From Pectobacterium carotovorum (GTDB lineage: Bacteria > Pseudomonadota > Gammaproteobacteria > Enterobacterales > Enterobacteriaceae), in the NCBI RefSeq assembly GCF_033898505.1, contig NZ_JAXAFK010000002.1, positions 523,967 to 587,966 on the forward strand: a stretch of DNA of 64,000 nt, read 5' to 3'. Within the stretch, counting starts at the first letter, position 1, and every line of letters starts with the position of its first letter. The notes beneath the pieces were generated by a model, which saw only the letters and a list, made by a program, of their open reading frames with translations, ran no database searches and was not told the origin of the DNA. Position numbers and translations under genes: made by a program. Shown piece after piece: positions 45,776 through 56,025 of the stretch.

Positions 45776-47695
45776 TTAGGCGTTCACTTTAATGATTGTG
45801 TCCAGTGGTGCGATCGGCTGTGGTTCGGTACAGACGACGCTGGCGTAGTCATCGCTGTTGATGATCACGACGGGCGTAATCGGGTCGTAGCCCAGACGCG
45901 TGATTTCATTGAGATCGAAACTGATCAACCTGTCTCCCGCGCTAACCCGGTCGCCCGGTTTGACATAGCCGGTAAAGTGCTTGCCGTTGAGATTCACCGT
46001 ATCAAGGCCGACATGAATCAGTAATTCCAGACCGCTGTCAGCGCGGATACCGACGGCATGTTTAGACTCAAGGAACGTGATGATTTCGCCACTAATCGGC
46101 GCGACTACTTCGCCGCTGTCAGGAATAATCGCCACGCCTTGTCCCAGTAGTCCCTGTGAGAACACGTCATCGTTGATGTCATTCAGCGCGACCAGCTTGC
46201 CGGACAGGGGACTCATAATCGCTTGTGGTTCAGTATGGCTTTCCGTCGCCAGCGGCTTTTGGGTGGCTTCTTTTTCCGGTGTTGACGGGTTATTGGTGGT
46301 TGGTGTGGTGTCAGTTTCATCCACCGGATCGTCGAATCCCATGATCCAGGTGAGGGCAAACGTGACGACAATCGCGATGGCGCAGGTGATCAAGGCATGG
46401 ACGATGTTCATCGGGTTTTCGCCAATAAAAGCAGGCAGCGCCGCGAGACCTGGTGAGACGAAGGCGTAGCGAACCAGCCCGGCCAGCCCGGCATAGATAC
46501 CCGCACAGCCCCCGCCAATCATGGCGGCAATCAGCGGTTTTTTCAGCTTCAGCGTTACCCCGTACAGGGAAGGTTCGGTGATACCCAGCAGTGCAGTAAA
46601 GCCCGCCGAAGAAGCCAGCTGTTTCAGATTCTTGTTCTTGGTTTTAAACGCCACGCACAGCGTAGCGGCACCCTGTGCAATGTTGGAGGCCAGCATGCCA
46701 GGCCCGTTGATCATCTCGAAGCCATTGCGGGTAAGCTGCGAGGTGGCAATCGGCGTCATTGCCCAGGCGGTACCAGTGATGACCAAAAACGGTTGCAGGC
46801 CGCCCATCAGCATCGGAATGAGCCAGCTCGCCTTTCCGTCGATGATCGCCGCGCCGCTGGCGACCAGATCGTTGAGGAAAATCCCGAAAGGCCCAATCAC
46901 TACCAGCGCGAGCGGTGCGGTAAACAGCAGCACGATCATCGGCTTGGTGAAGAAGGTGATCATCGATGGCGAGACTTTTTCAGCGAATCTCTCGATGTAG
47001 GACATGATCCACACGGTGAGAATGATCGGCAATACCGATCCGGCATAGTCCGCCAGCCGTACCGGAATGCCGATAAAGCTGATCGGGCCGCCGGAGGCCA
47101 GTAGCTGAGCCAGATTCGGGTGCAGCAATGCGCCAGCAATCGTCATCGCCAGAATCGGGTTACAGGCGAACTTGATGGAGGCACCGTAGGCCAGCAGAAC
47201 AGGCAGGAAGAAGAAGGCCGCATCGGAGATGGTGTCCAGCAGGCGATAGGTCGTGCTGTCGGCGGAAATTAACCCAGCCAGCTTGAGGATCGCCAGCAGC
47301 GCTTTAATCATCCCTGCGCCGGTAATCGCCGGGATAACGGGTGTGAAGGTGGTGGAGATCACGCTGATGATTTGCGAGAAAATGCCGCCTTTCTTCTGTG
47401 GTTCCTTACTGCCGGCGCTACGCTGGCTGTTCATCTCGCCAACCTCGTTCAAAATCGCGCGGTAGGTGATCTGGACATCGTTGCCGATCACCACCTGAAA
47501 CTGGCCGCCGCGATCGACGACGCTGATGACGCCGGGGAGTTTGGCAATCGCCTCGGCCTGTACGGCATGGCTGTCGTTAAACTCAAAGCGTAAGCGGGTG
47601 GCGCAGTGGGTCAGCTTGCTGACGTTCTGCTTGCCGCCGCTTAACGCGAGGATGTCGACCCCAAGTTTTTGATAATTCATTTTTTGATGATCCAT
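45776..47695 (-). CDS. bglF: Beta-glucoside PTS EIIBCA
   Basis: 639-residue PTS permease. EIIB with phosphocysteine in VSKLTHCATRLRFE (about residue 33), EIIC with about ten helices (about 100-450), then linker rich in T/P/E and EIIA with phospho-His in GLELLIHVGLDTV (about residue 545). Imports and phosphorylates salicin, arbutin or cellobiose-type beta-glucosides. The start MDHQKMNYQKL has AGGG before it; it is first in the operon F-B-G and is preceded by the antitermination leader. Confidence 0.95.
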   Translation of the reverse strand: MDHQKMNYQKLGVDILALSGGKQNVSKLTHCATRLRFEFNDSHAVQAEAIAKLPGVISVVDRGGQFQVVIGNDVQITYRAILNEVGEMNSQRSAGSKEPQKKGGIFSQIISVISTTFTPVIPAITGAGMIKALLAILKLAGLISADSTTYRLLDTISDAAFFFLPVLLAYGASIKFACNPILAMTIAGALLHPNLAQLLASGGPISFIGIPVRLADYAGSVLPIILTVWIMSYIERFAEKVSPSMITFFTKPMIVLLFTAPLALVVIGPFGIFLNDLVASGAAIIDGKASWLIPMLMGGLQPFLVITGTAWAMTPIATSQLTRNGFEMINGPGMLASNIAQGAATLCVAFKTKNKNLKQLASSAGFTALLGITEPSLYGVTLKLKKPLIAAMIGGGCAGIYAGLAGLVRYAFVSPGLAALPAFIGENPMNIVHALITCAIAIVVTFALTWIMGFDDPVDETDTTPTTNNPSTPEKEATQKPLATESHTEPQAIMSPLSGKLVALNDINDDVFSQGLLGQGVAIIPDSGEVVAPISGEIITFLESKHAVGIRADSGLELLIHVGLDTVNLNGKHFTGYVKPGDRVSAGDRLISFDLNEITRLGYDPITPVVIINSDDYASVVCTEPQPIAPLDTIIKVNA

Positions 47696-47726
47696 AGTTT
47701 TACCCTGTGTTGGCGCCAATTAGGCC

Positions 47727-47790
47727 AAAAAAAAAGACCAAAATAAAAATGCACCTCTTAAAAAGAGGAAATGCATTTTTACTTTGGTCT
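47727..47790 (-). terminator. Leader terminator of the beta-glucoside operon
   Basis: A long near-perfect hairpin (5' arm ends in the RAT) followed on the minus strand by nine T. It would stop transcription 30 bases before the bglF start unless the antiterminator acts. Confidence 0.85.
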
Positions 47791-47814
47791 TGCCTGCCGT
47801 AGCAGTAGCACGCC
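47786..47814 (-). promoter_or_regulatory. RAT site (BglG-type antiterminator RNA)
   Basis: 29 bases that match the E. coli bgl RAT at 21 of 29 positions, including TACTGC and GCAGGCAA. Its end overlaps the 5' arm of the terminator, so RAT and terminator exclude each other. Confidence 0.82.
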
Positions 47815-47903
47815 GCGATAAAAATAGGCTGGTGCAACTTATGGTGTTGCGCCGCAATATCAGCATGCGGCGCTGGCGTTATGCAATGTACTCAGGTGAA
47901 TTA

Positions 47904-47919
47904 ATTGATCTGGATCACA
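47904..47919 (-). promoter_or_regulatory. CRP site of the beta-glucoside operon
   Basis: TGTGATCCAGATCAAT on the minus strand, 13 of 16 matches to the palindromic CRP consensus. About 30 bases downstream lies TGCATAAC, a possible extended -10, giving a class II-like arrangement. Confidence 0.7.
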
Positions 47920-47985
47920 AAAAATGTTGCCGTTTGCGATCCTTTTGCGTACAACATCGCAGTCTTATCGTGTTGCCGCAGAGCG

Positions 47986-49980
47986 TTACTTCAGCAATGC
48001 CTGCGCTTTTTCCACCACGTTATCGACGGTGAAACCGAACACGTCAAACAGCTGCTCAGCTGGCGCCGATTCGCCGAAGCTAGTCATGCCGACAATTGCG
48101 CCGTTCAGGCCAACATACTTGAACCAGTAGTCCGCGATACCCGCTTCGATCGCCACGCGCGCCGATACCGCTTTCGGCAGCACGGCTTCACGGTAGGCTG
48201 CATCCTGCTTGTCAAACGCATCCGTAGACGGCATCGACACCACGCGTACCTTGCGGCCTGCGGCAGTCAGCTTGTCATACGCGCCGACAGCCAGTTCGAC
48301 TTCAGAACCGGTGGCAATCAGGATCAGCTCAGGCTGGCCGTCGCTGTCTTTCAGCACGTAGCCGCCTTTCGCCACGTTCGCCAACTGTTCAGCAGTACGT
48401 GACTGCTGCGCCAGGTTCTGACGGGACAGGATCAGCGACGTCGGGCCATCCTGACGCTCAATGGCGTATTTCCACGCCACCGCCGTTTCCACCTGGTCTG
48501 CCGGACGCCAGTTGCTCATGTTCGGCGTCACGCGCAGACTGGCCAGCTGTTCAACCGGCTGGTGCGTCGGGCCGTCTTCGCCCAGACCGATGGAGTCGTG
48601 GGTGTAAACGTAGATGCTGCGGATTTTCATCAGCGCGGCCATACGCACGGCGTTACGCGCGTATTCCACGAACATCAGGAAGGTCGCGGTGTACGGCACA
48701 AAGCCACCGTGCAGCGCAATCCCGTTGGCAATCGCCGTCATGCCGAATTCGCGCACGCCGTAGTGGATGTAGTTGCCCGCGTGGTCTTTATCCAGCGATA
48801 CCGAGCCGGACCAGATGGTCAGGTTACTCGGTGCCAGGTCGGCAGAGCCGCCCAGGAATTCTGGCAGCAGCTTGCCGTAGGCTTCCAGCGCGTTCTGTGA
48901 GGCTTTGCGGCTGGCGATTTTCGCCGGATTGGCCTGCAAATCGTCGATAAATTTCTGTGCGTCCGCCTGCCAGTTGGCCGGCAGTTCACCGCCGGTGCGA
49001 CGTTTGAACTCGGCAGCCAGTTCCGGGTACGCGCTGGCGTAGGCGGCAAACGCCTCGTCCCAGGCCGCTTCCTTACGCTGACCGGCTGGTTTGGCGTCCC
49101 AGGCGGCATAAATGTCAGCCGGGATCTCAAACGGTGCATACGCCCAGCCCAGCTGTTCGCGGGAGGCCGCCACTTCTGCATCGCCCAGCGGCGCGCCGTG
49201 GGAATCGTGCGTGCCAGCCTTGTTCGGTGAACCGAAGCCAATCACGGTTTTGCACATCAGCAGCGACGGCTTGTCGGTTACCAGCTGAGCTTCGCCGATG
49301 GCGCGTTTGATGGCGTCCGCATCGTGGCCGTCCACGCCGCGCACAACGTGCCAGCCGTAGGCTTCAAAGCGGGCCGCGGTATCGTCGGTAAACCAGCCTT
49401 CAACGTGGCCGTCGATGGAGATGCCGTTGTCATCATAAAACGCGGTCAGTTTGCCGAGCTTCATGGTGCCGGCCAGCGAGCAGACTTCGTGGGAAATCCC
49501 TTCCATCATGCAGCCATCGCCCAGGAAGGCGTAGGTGTGATGGTCGACAATCTCGTGGCCCGGACGGTTGAACTGCGCCGCCAGCGTGCGCTCGGCAATC
49601 GCCATACCGACCGCGTTGGCGATACCCTGACCCAGCGGGCCGGTGGTGGTTTCGACGCCCGCGGTGTAGCCGTATTCGGGGTGACCCGGCGTTTTGGAGT
49701 GCAGCTGGCGGAAGTTCTTCAGTTCTTCAATCGGCAGGTCGTAGCCGGAGAGATGCAGCAGGCTGTAAATCAGCATGGACGCGTGGCCGTTGGACAGCAC
49801 GAAGCGGTCGCGGTTGGCCCAGTTGGGGTTGGCCGGATTATGGTTGAGGTAATCGCGCCACAGCACTTCGGCGATATCGGCCATGCCCATCGGTGCGCCC
49901 GGGTGACCGGATTTGGCTTTCTGCACCCCATCCATGCTCAGCGCGCGGATAGCATTGGCAAGTTCTTTACGAGAGGACAT
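47986..49980 (-). CDS. tkt: Transketolase
   Basis: 664-residue TPP-dependent transketolase of the pentose-phosphate pathway. TPP motif [12 protein letters not shown]...YDDNGISID, active site [16 protein letters not shown] and [26 protein letters not shown] precedes the ATG. It is the last gene of the four-carbon-sugar operon, 15 bases behind transaldolase, as in E. coli talA-tktB. It is a paralogue-type copy, presumably one of two in the genome. Confidence 0.96.
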   Translation of the reverse strand: MSSRKELANAIRALSMDGVQKAKSGHPGAPMGMADIAEVLWRDYLNHNPANPNWANRDRFVLSNGHASMLIYSLLHLSGYDLPIEELKNFRQLHSKTPGHPEYGYTAGVETTTGPLGQGIANAVGMAIAERTLAAQFNRPGHEIVDHHTYAFLGDGCMMEGISHEVCSLAGTMKLGKLTAFYDDNGISIDGHVEGWFTDDTAARFEAYGWHVVRGVDGHDADAIKRAIGEAQLVTDKPSLLMCKTVIGFGSPNKAGTHDSHGAPLGDAEVAASREQLGWAYAPFEIPADIYAAWDAKPAGQRKEAAWDEAFAAYASAYPELAAEFKRRTGGELPANWQADAQKFIDDLQANPAKIASRKASQNALEAYGKLLPEFLGGSADLAPSNLTIWSGSVSLDKDHAGNYIHYGVREFGMTAIANGIALHGGFVPYTATFLMFVEYARNAVRMAALMKIRSIYVYTHDSIGLGEDGPTHQPVEQLASLRVTPNMSNWRPADQVETAVAWKYAIERQDGPTSLILSRQNLAQQSRTAEQLANVAKGGYVLKDSDGQPELILIATGSEVELAVGAYDKLTAAGRKVRVVSMPSTDAFDKQDAAYREAVLPKAVSARVAIEAGIADYWFKYVGLNGAIVGMTSFGESAPAEQLFDVFGFTVDNVVEKAQALLK

Positions 49981-49995
49981 GCTTGACTCCTGAAA

Positions 49996-50946
49996 TTACA
50001 GCTTGGCTGCCAGCAGCGCTTCCAGCTTTTGTTGATCGGCTGCGAACAGACGAATGCCTTCCGCCAGTTTATCGACGGCCATCGGATCCTGATGATGCTC
50101 CCAGCGGAATTCAGCTTCAGAGAGCGGAGAGGGATGATGGAACGCTTCAGTTGATGGCGTCAGCTGGCGTTCAACGGGCGCATCGCTGTTTTTCAACTGC
50201 TCCAGCAGCGCAGGGGAGATCGTCAGGCGATCGCATCCCGCCAGCGCCAAAATCTGCTCCACTTTGCGGAAACTGGCGCCCATGATCACGGTTTGGTAGC
50301 GGTGGCGTTTGTAGTAGTCATAGATATTACGTACGGAGATGACGCCGGGATCGTTTTCTGCCTGATAGTCGCTGGTGGGCTGCCTTTCCTGATACCAGTC
50401 ATAAATCCGGCCCACAAACGGGGAGATCAGAAAGACGCCTGCTTCGGCACAGGCGCGCGCCTGCGCGAATGAGAACAGCAGCGTCAGGTTACAGTTGATC
50501 CCTTCTTTTTCCAGCTCTTCAGCCGCGCGAATCCCTTCCCAGGTGGCGGCGAGCTTGATCAGAATGCGTGAGCGCGGAATCTCTTTTTCCTGATACATTC
50601 CAATGAGCTTGCGTGCTTTCGCCACGCACATACCGCGATCGAATGAGAGGCGGGCATCCACTTCGGTGGAGATACGTCCCGGAATGCTTTTCAGCACTTC
50701 CGCCCCGATGTTTACCGCCAGTCGGTCGCTGGCGTTGATGAGCTGAGTCTCTTTGCTACCGCCTTGCTGGTGCGCGTAAGCAATCGCGTCATCAAACAGC
50801 GGCTGATACTGCGGCAGCGTCGCAGCCTTGAGAATCAGTGAGGGATTCGTGGTGGCATCTTGCGGTGAAAATTGACGAATGGAGTCGATATCGCCGCTAT
50901 CAGCGACCACCACGGTAAATTGTTTAAGGGCTTCGAGTTGGTTCAT
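49996..50946 (-). CDS. tal: Transaldolase
   Basis: 316 residues; transfers dihydroxyacetone units, cytosolic. Schiff-base Lys in [14 protein letters not shown], plus DATTNPSLI near the N terminus. AAGGAG and start MNQLEALKQ agree with E. coli TalA/B. Placed after the RpiB-like gene; in this operon it can process erythrose-4-phosphate. Confidence 0.96.
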   Translation of the reverse strand: MNQLEALKQFTVVVADSGDIDSIRQFSPQDATTNPSLILKAATLPQYQPLFDDAIAYAHQQGGSKETQLINASDRLAVNIGAEVLKSIPGRISTEVDARLSFDRGMCVAKARKLIGMYQEKEIPRSRILIKLAATWEGIRAAEELEKEGINCNLTLLFSFAQARACAEAGVFLISPFVGRIYDWYQERQPTSDYQAENDPGVISVRNIYDYYKRHRYQTVIMGASFRKVEQILALAGCDRLTISPALLEQLKNSDAPVERQLTPSTEAFHHPSPLSEAEFRWEHHQDPMAVDKLAEGIRLFAADQQKLEALLAAKL

Positions 50947-51126
50947 GAGTGAGCTCCTTGGCATATCAAAAAAGACAATGAGCGGAATCGTGTCCGCCGC
51001 GCCATGCCACACTGCACCATTAGTGGGCAGAATGACATGCGCTTTTTCTGATTACTGTCATTGGAAAAGACGTTGCGAAGAGGGACATGCGCGGCGTGGT
51101 TGTGCGAACGCCGCCGCCAGCGGTGC

Positions 51127-51585
51127 TTAACGGGCGCTTTCCTGATGCTCGTAATAGCCGATTTTTTCAACCTTCGATGCGGAGCCGCCGCCTTCAAACT
51201 CGGCATCCAGCCAGGCGCCCACAATCTCTTTTGCCAGTTCGGGGCCAATGACCCGCGCGCCGAGCGCGATAATTTGCGCATTGTTGCTTTTTCTGGCCCG
51301 TTGAGCGGAATAGGTGTCATGGCACTGTGCTGCACGTACGCCGGTGACCTTATTTGCCACAATGCTCATACCGATGCCGGTGCCGCACAGCAGGATCCCA
51401 CGTTCGTACGTTCCTGCTTTAATCGACACCGCGACCGCATGTGCGACGTCGGGGTAGATGGTGTTGTCCTGATTTTTGTCGCTGCTAAAGTCGACCCAGG
51501 GAATAGTGAGCGAGTCCAGATAGCGAGTGAGAATATCGCGTAAACTCCAGGCGGCATCATCTGCGCCAATAGCGATTGGTTTCAT
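51127..51585 (-). CDS. RpiB/LacAB-family isomerase, EryI-like
   Basis: 152 residues. RpiB fold with GILLCGTGIGMSIVANKVTGVRAAQCHDTYSAQRARKSNNAQIIALGARVIG (Cys is the catalytic base of RpiB). The sequence resembles Brucella EryI (D-erythrulose-4-phosphate isomerase) as much as ribose-5-phosphate isomerase B. AAGGAC lies before the ATG. In the middle of the four-carbon-sugar operon; the erythrulose role is by context. Confidence 0.85.
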   Translation of the reverse strand: MKPIAIGADDAAWSLRDILTRYLDSLTIPWVDFSSDKNQDNTIYPDVAHAVAVSIKAGTYERGILLCGTGIGMSIVANKVTGVRAAQCHDTYSAQRARKSNNAQIIALGARVIGPELAKEIVGAWLDAEFEGGGSASKVEKIGYYEHQESAR

Positions 51586-51686
51586 GGCGATTGTCCTTAT
51601 TTCGTTAAAAATAAATGCTTGTTAAAAGTAAATACGTATTAAATATAAAGGTTGATTAAAATAGTCGAGTCTTCCTGTCTGGCGCG

Positions 51687-52058
51687 TTATGACTCTTCGA
51701 AAATCGTCATATTCCCCTGTGCCGATAAGGCTGTGGGCACTGGCCCCATCAGATGAAGGGTGCCGGGCAACTCCGCCTTTTCTGCTCCATCAAATAACAA
51801 CGTGATGTGCCCTAGTTCTTTCAGGTTTTGGCTGGCGACGTCACCTATTGCGCTGATCGAATAGATGACGCCGAATAATTCCATTTTCTGATGAACGGAA
51901 AGCGGCTGAATTAACGTTCCATCACGATGGGTGATGCAATAATCTCTAATGTCTTTAGGTGCATTATCGCTGAAAAGAATAAGGCGTTTCTCTGCCAGAA
52001 ATAATGCCGCATTGTCTCCCACCGTACTTATTTTCGCCTGCCAGATAATCCGTCTCAT
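51687..52058 (-). CDS. PTS EIIA, glucitol/sorbitol type
   Basis: 123-residue EIIA(Gut) domain, close to E. coli SrlB: VGDNAALFLAEKRLILF, YCITHRDGTL (His about 43 is the likely phosphoryl carrier), SAIGDVASQNLKELGHITLLFDG and ELPGTLHLMGPVP. The usual EIIBC partners are absent; the only EIIB(Gut) domain nearby is fused to the kinase at 53210. 12 bases after the permease gene. Confidence 0.88.
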   Translation of the reverse strand: MRRIIWQAKISTVGDNAALFLAEKRLILFSDNAPKDIRDYCITHRDGTLIQPLSVHQKMELFGVIYSISAIGDVASQNLKELGHITLLFDGAEKAELPGTLHLMGPVPTALSAQGNMTIFEES

Positions 52059-52069
52059 TCTTTCTGACC

Positions 52070-53095
52070 TTATTTGGGTTTATCGGCTTGCGTATTCAGC
52101 GACGGAGGTTGTTCAGCCGGTAATGCATTATTTTCTTCGCCCGATGGAATGATGCCCTTTTTCTTTAGCCGATTATCAAACCAGGCGACGAGCACGGGCG
52201 CGGTGAGCATGGTAATAATGCTGGCCGTTGCTAACTGCGCCGTGGCGGAATCAACAAAAACCTGAAGGCTGGGGTCGGCCTGCGCCACCATGGCTGGCGT
52301 GAGGGCCGAGCTGGCAGCGGTGGTGCCAAGTGCAGCGCCCAGCGCCGTTTTTCGTTTCAGGAAGAGGTTGTACAGGAAGTAGAAAACCAGCCCGGTTATG
52401 GCGGAAATGATGCCCAGAACAATGCCGGATAAACCCGCAGTAAAGACGGTGTGCATGCTGGAATTGGCGCCGATAGCGAAGGACATGATGATAATGACCA
52501 GCGGCTGAGACGCGGCACAAAGCTGTTTGAATTTCTCGTCAAGGTTGCCCCACAGCATGCCGATGATCAGCGGGATGAGCATGGAGAGCAGGGCAGCAAA
52601 CGGTATATTGGCTAAACCGCTGACGCCGAGAACCACCATCGTGACGAAGGGGCCGTCTTTAATACAGAACACGGAAATCGCGCCCGCATCGCTGGCATCG
52701 CCGTAGTTGCTGCATAGCGCAATATACAATGAGCTGTTTGAACTGGTGATACAGGCAATAAACGCCAGCGTTGAAATTCCGAAGAAACCGGCGGGGCCAA
52801 AAAAAGTCCCCATCAGCCATACCGCCAGCGCGCCCGCACAGAATTTCAGCATGAGCAGCACGGTGCCTTTATATAAAGGTAATCCGGCCTGGCGAATATT
52901 AATGGAGGAGCCGCAGATGAGAAGAAATATTCCCATCATGGCGCTGGAGCCTGCTTTAAATAATGCCGTTGTGGGGCCGCCTATTTGCAACAGCGACGGC
53001 GTAAAGGTATTCATCAGTATCGCTGCCAGCAGTGGGATAATGATTAGTCCGCCAGGGACTTTATTCATTTTTTCAAGAATGTTTATATTTCTCAT
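52070..53095 (-). CDS. 2-keto-3-deoxygluconate permease family transporter
   Basis: 341 residues, KdgT family, about ten hydrophobic helices, start RNINILEKMNKVPGGLIIIPLLAAILMNTF and SINIRQAGLPLYKG typical of the family. A Gln/Pro-rich tail follows the last helix. In this operon a four-carbon acid sugar is a more likely substrate than KDG itself. No PTS membrane component is present, so this is the only transporter of the cluster. Confidence 0.88.
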   Translation of the reverse strand: MRNINILEKMNKVPGGLIIIPLLAAILMNTFTPSLLQIGGPTTALFKAGSSAMMGIFLLICGSSINIRQAGLPLYKGTVLLMLKFCAGALAVWLMGTFFGPAGFFGISTLAFIACITSSNSSLYIALCSNYGDASDAGAISVFCIKDGPFVTMVVLGVSGLANIPFAALLSMLIPLIIGMLWGNLDEKFKQLCAASQPLVIIIMSFAIGANSSMHTVFTAGLSGIVLGIISAITGLVFYFLYNLFLKRKTALGAALGTTAASSALTPAMVAQADPSLQVFVDSATAQLATASIITMLTAPVLVAWFDNRLKKKGIIPSGEENNALPAEQPPSLNTQADKPK

Positions 53096-53209
53096 GGTGT
53101 TTCTCTCTTGTAGGGTAGAGCAACATCCAGGCCTGTGAATCAGACCTATGCAATACGTCGGGTTTGTTTTTTATATCGACTTTCTTTTTTTGCTTTTACT
53201 GCTTTTTAT

Positions 53210-54928
53210 TTATTGCAGCGTTTCCCGGTGAATATGATGAATAATGGTGTGGATAATATCCTCTGGTCCGGTCAGACCGCCTTTCCCGACACAAATTAGC
53301 CCTTCATACTCACCGCCAATAATTTTGACCAGATCGGTTTGAGGAATAACGTAATCCACCATTTCAATACCGTTAGCGCCGAGCTGTTTGAGCACGTTGA
53401 CCATGGTGTCTCCACCCGTCATGTACAGCCCTTTAATCTCTGAGGCGGCGGCATCGAGCACCGTTTTGACGATATTTCCCAAACCCTGATTGATATTTTC
53501 CGCTGCCTGGCCGTGCGCCAGCCCAAAGCGCTGTTCTTCCACGGTGAGATCGAGCAGGCGACCCGTTAATGCGGATTCAAAAACGAAGATGGCATTGGCG
53601 TGGGTTTTCACGCACTCCAGTGCCTGCCTGACCACTCTTGCTACTTCTATATCCGCTGAGTGCTCTTTATCAATCAGTAACTCGGCATCAATGGGAATGT
53701 GGCAAACGCGTGGGTCGGTTTCAATGAGTGCGGTGAGCTGCTTTTTGGTTACCGGCGTTGCGCTGCCTGCGACGACGATAATAGAACCCTGCTGCTGTTC
53801 CTGAGGGATTAGCGCCTTCTCTTTACGTTCCTCGTCGCGGATCATTTCTCGGGTAAAGGCCAAACGCTCGGTAAAGGGACCGGGGTCGACGGCCAGCACA
53901 TTCCAGTTCAGCTTGGTGACCGCGCGAGCGATATTTTCCACATCGGCCAGTGAAATGGCATCCACGACTATGACGCGCGCGCCTTCCCGCTGCTGCTGAA
54001 CCAGCGCATCGCTGATGGCGTGATAGCCTTTTAGCACGCAGGAGAGGGGAATATGTTTCACCTGATGATGCGTTTGTTCACTGAGCAACCCAGGAACAAA
54101 GGTTTCCGTCACTGGCGTACGAACGTCTTTAGCGACATCGGTGCAGGAGAGGGCGACGGAGTCAATCACCGAGTAACCGCCGACCACAATACGGCGGGAC
54201 TGTGGCATGGCTGGCACCACCACCGCGACGGTTTCCTGCGGCAACACTTCCAGCATGGCATCAATTTCGTAGCCAATACCGCCGCGCAGTGTGGTATCCA
54301 CCCGTTTGGTGAAATATACCGCGCCGCGTTCCAGCAGGGCCTGAGTCGCATTCCTCACCCGGTTTTTCGCTTCAGCTTTAGGTAGGGGACGGCTATCGCT
54401 GCTGATCACCATGGCCTGCCAGTCTGATTCACAATCGCTGAACGAGGCGGTGTTAAAAAAGGCGGCGGTTTTCATGCCGCTGCGTGCCAGCAGAACGCCG
54501 ATCGTGGTCGCGCCCGTGAGGTCGTCAGCCACAATGCCTAGCTTGTCCCCTTGCTTCCCTTCTGTCCGTAGCCGAATACCAGCGGGCGTGACGTCGGAGA
54601 CGTAGATCTCTTCCCGAATGTATTCCGCCAGCGGACCGGTTTTTGCGGTCGGGTGAAGGTTGATCGTCGGGATCCCCCGTTTGGGATACAGACCGCAGCG
54701 CAGCGTGCCGCCGCAGTCGATGACCACTAAACCGATCTCCTGTTCGGCGGGTTCTCCATGTTTGAAGACATCCACGGCTTCCCAGCCGGTGAGCTCCACC
54801 AGCCGGTCTACCACGGTGGGACGAATCCCCCCGGTGATGTAAGCAATTTTTTTCCCTGGTGTGACATTAACGAGCAGCGGCCCGCCCCAGCCTTTGCCGC
54901 CCCTGATAATTTCCAAATATCGCGTCAT
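53210..54928 (-). CDS. Fusion of PTS EIIB(glucitol) domain and four-carbon acid sugar kinase (OtnK)
   Basis: 572 residues, an unusual fusion. Residues 1-113 match the N-terminal EIIB of glucitol PTS protein SrlE ([41 protein letters not shown]; Cys72 and Cys78 are conserved). Residues from about 128 form an OtnK/DUF1537 acid-sugar kinase: [58 protein letters not shown] and KGGLTGPED. The kinase would phosphorylate a C4 sugar acid (threonate or erythronate). EIIA(Gut) is encoded three genes away, suggesting phospho-control of, or phosphotransfer to, the kinase. GGGGGAA before the ATG. Confidence 0.9.
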   Translation of the reverse strand: MTRYLEIIRGGKGWGGPLLVNVTPGKKIAYITGGIRPTVVDRLVELTGWEAVDVFKHGEPAEQEIGLVVIDCGGTLRCGLYPKRGIPTINLHPTAKTGPLAEYIREEIYVSDVTPAGIRLRTEGKQGDKLGIVADDLTGATTIGVLLARSGMKTAAFFNTASFSDCESDWQAMVISSDSRPLPKAEAKNRVRNATQALLERGAVYFTKRVDTTLRGGIGYEIDAMLEVLPQETVAVVVPAMPQSRRIVVGGYSVIDSVALSCTDVAKDVRTPVTETFVPGLLSEQTHHQVKHIPLSCVLKGYHAISDALVQQQREGARVIVVDAISLADVENIARAVTKLNWNVLAVDPGPFTERLAFTREMIRDEERKEKALIPQEQQQGSIIVVAGSATPVTKKQLTALIETDPRVCHIPIDAELLIDKEHSADIEVARVVRQALECVKTHANAIFVFESALTGRLLDLTVEEQRFGLAHGQAAENINQGLGNIVKTVLDAAASEIKGLYMTGGDTMVNVLKQLGANGIEMVDYVIPQTDLVKIIGGEYEGLICVGKGGLTGPEDIIHTIIHHIHRETLQ

Positions 54929-54961
54929 GGTGTGTTTTCCCCCGGTGGTCTGAAATCGGCA

Positions 54962-55966
54962 TTAGTGCTTCATCTTCCAGTAGCGTGCGGCGACCAGCGT
55001 TGATTCCAGCATACTGACCGTGCCTGCTTTGCCCGTTCCCGCAATATCGAAAGCGGTGCCGTGATCGACAGAGCTGCGCATAAATGGCAGACCGAAAGTG
55101 ATGGTGATGGAGCGCTCGAAGTCGAGCGTTTTGCAAGCGATATGCCCCTGATCGTGATAGAGAGACAAAATGGCGTCGTAATGCCCTTGTTTTCCAAGGT
55201 GGAAAACAGAATCGGCAGGAATCGGGCCTATCGCGTTGATGCCCATTTCCTGAGCGGCTTTGACGGCAGGAATCAGGTTGTCTTTCTCTTCATGACCAAA
55301 CAGGCCGTTATCCGAGGCGTGCGGGTTGAGCGCGGCGACGGCGATACGTGGATTGTTAATATTCAGCGCGGTGAATTCATGGTGGATTTGCTGTACGCAG
55401 GCGAGAACACGTTCTTTATTCGCATAGTCGCAGGCTTCTTTCAGTGCGATATGGCGACTGACGAAAAATACCCGTAGTTTTTGTACATGGAACATCGTCA
55501 GGCCGTAATCCGAACCGGTTTCAACCTGATAAATTTCGGTATGCCCCGGTAGTTTACAGCCTGCGAGTTTGATCGCTTCTTTGTGGATCGGCGCAGTGGA
55601 AACCACATCAATGTCGCCAGCCATGCCCAACTCAATGGATTTCATGACGTAATCAAGGGACATCTTTCCGGCCAGCGGTTGGACCTTGCCCCATTCGATG
55701 CTATCGCAATCGTAGTTGCCGGTTTCCAGAATATCTAACGTACCCCAGGTGAATTTGGCTTCGGCGGGAGAGGTGATGACGTTGATCGAAAAATCACAGT
55801 TTTTGATGGCCATTGCGCGACGGACGATCGGTACTGAACCAATCAGGAAAGGACGACACTCTTCATACACCTCTTTATCCATCATGGTGGCGACGGAAAT
55901 TTCAGGGCCAATCCCCGCTGGATCGCCGATGGTCAGAGCAACAACAGGTTTTTTTGCGGTCGACAT
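54962..55966 (-). CDS. pdxA2: PdxA2-type 4-phospho-sugar-acid dehydrogenase
   Basis: 334-residue PdxA family NAD-dependent dehydrogenase. Contains TIGDPAGIGPEI, metal-site His in LPGHTEIYQ, YHDQGHIACKTLDF and RSSVDHGTAFDIAG. Next to a DUF1537 kinase this is the PdxA2 subtype, which oxidises 4-phospho-D-threonate or -erythronate with loss of CO2 to dihydroxyacetone phosphate. AGGGGAAATT before the start; the longer frame from 56008 is rejected. First gene of the minus-strand operon. Confidence 0.92.
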   Translation of the reverse strand: MSTAKKPVVALTIGDPAGIGPEISVATMMDKEVYEECRPFLIGSVPIVRRAMAIKNCDFSINVITSPAEAKFTWGTLDILETGNYDCDSIEWGKVQPLAGKMSLDYVMKSIELGMAGDIDVVSTAPIHKEAIKLAGCKLPGHTEIYQVETGSDYGLTMFHVQKLRVFFVSRHIALKEACDYANKERVLACVQQIHHEFTALNINNPRIAVAALNPHASDNGLFGHEEKDNLIPAVKAAQEMGINAIGPIPADSVFHLGKQGHYDAILSLYHDQGHIACKTLDFERSITITFGLPFMRSSVDHGTAFDIAGTGKAGTVSMLESTLVAARYWKMKH

Positions 55967-56010
55967 AATTTCCCCTTTTTTATCGTAAACCGAAGTGGTT
56001 TTGTTCATAT

Positions 56011-56025
56011 GTTCATGTATTGAAC
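56011..56025. promoter_or_regulatory. Candidate SorC/EryD operator
   Basis: Perfect palindrome GTTCA-TGTAT-TGAAC in the divergent promoter. The direct element GAAC-T/A-TTTGTTT occurs twice (56022-56033 and 56122-56133), 100 bases apart. Likely binding sites for the regulator encoded at 57039. Confidence 0.5.

Noticed and set aside
53210..54928. Type III effector (Hrp-dependent outer protein), an old name for DUF1537 proteins
   Set aside because: Motifs are those of a sugar-acid kinase, and the gene sits in a metabolic operon with no secretion signals.
54962..55966. PdxA of vitamin B6 synthesis
   Set aside because: Context of DUF1537 kinase, acid-sugar permease and isomerases marks it as the catabolic PdxA2 subtype, and no ksgA/surA neighbours are present.
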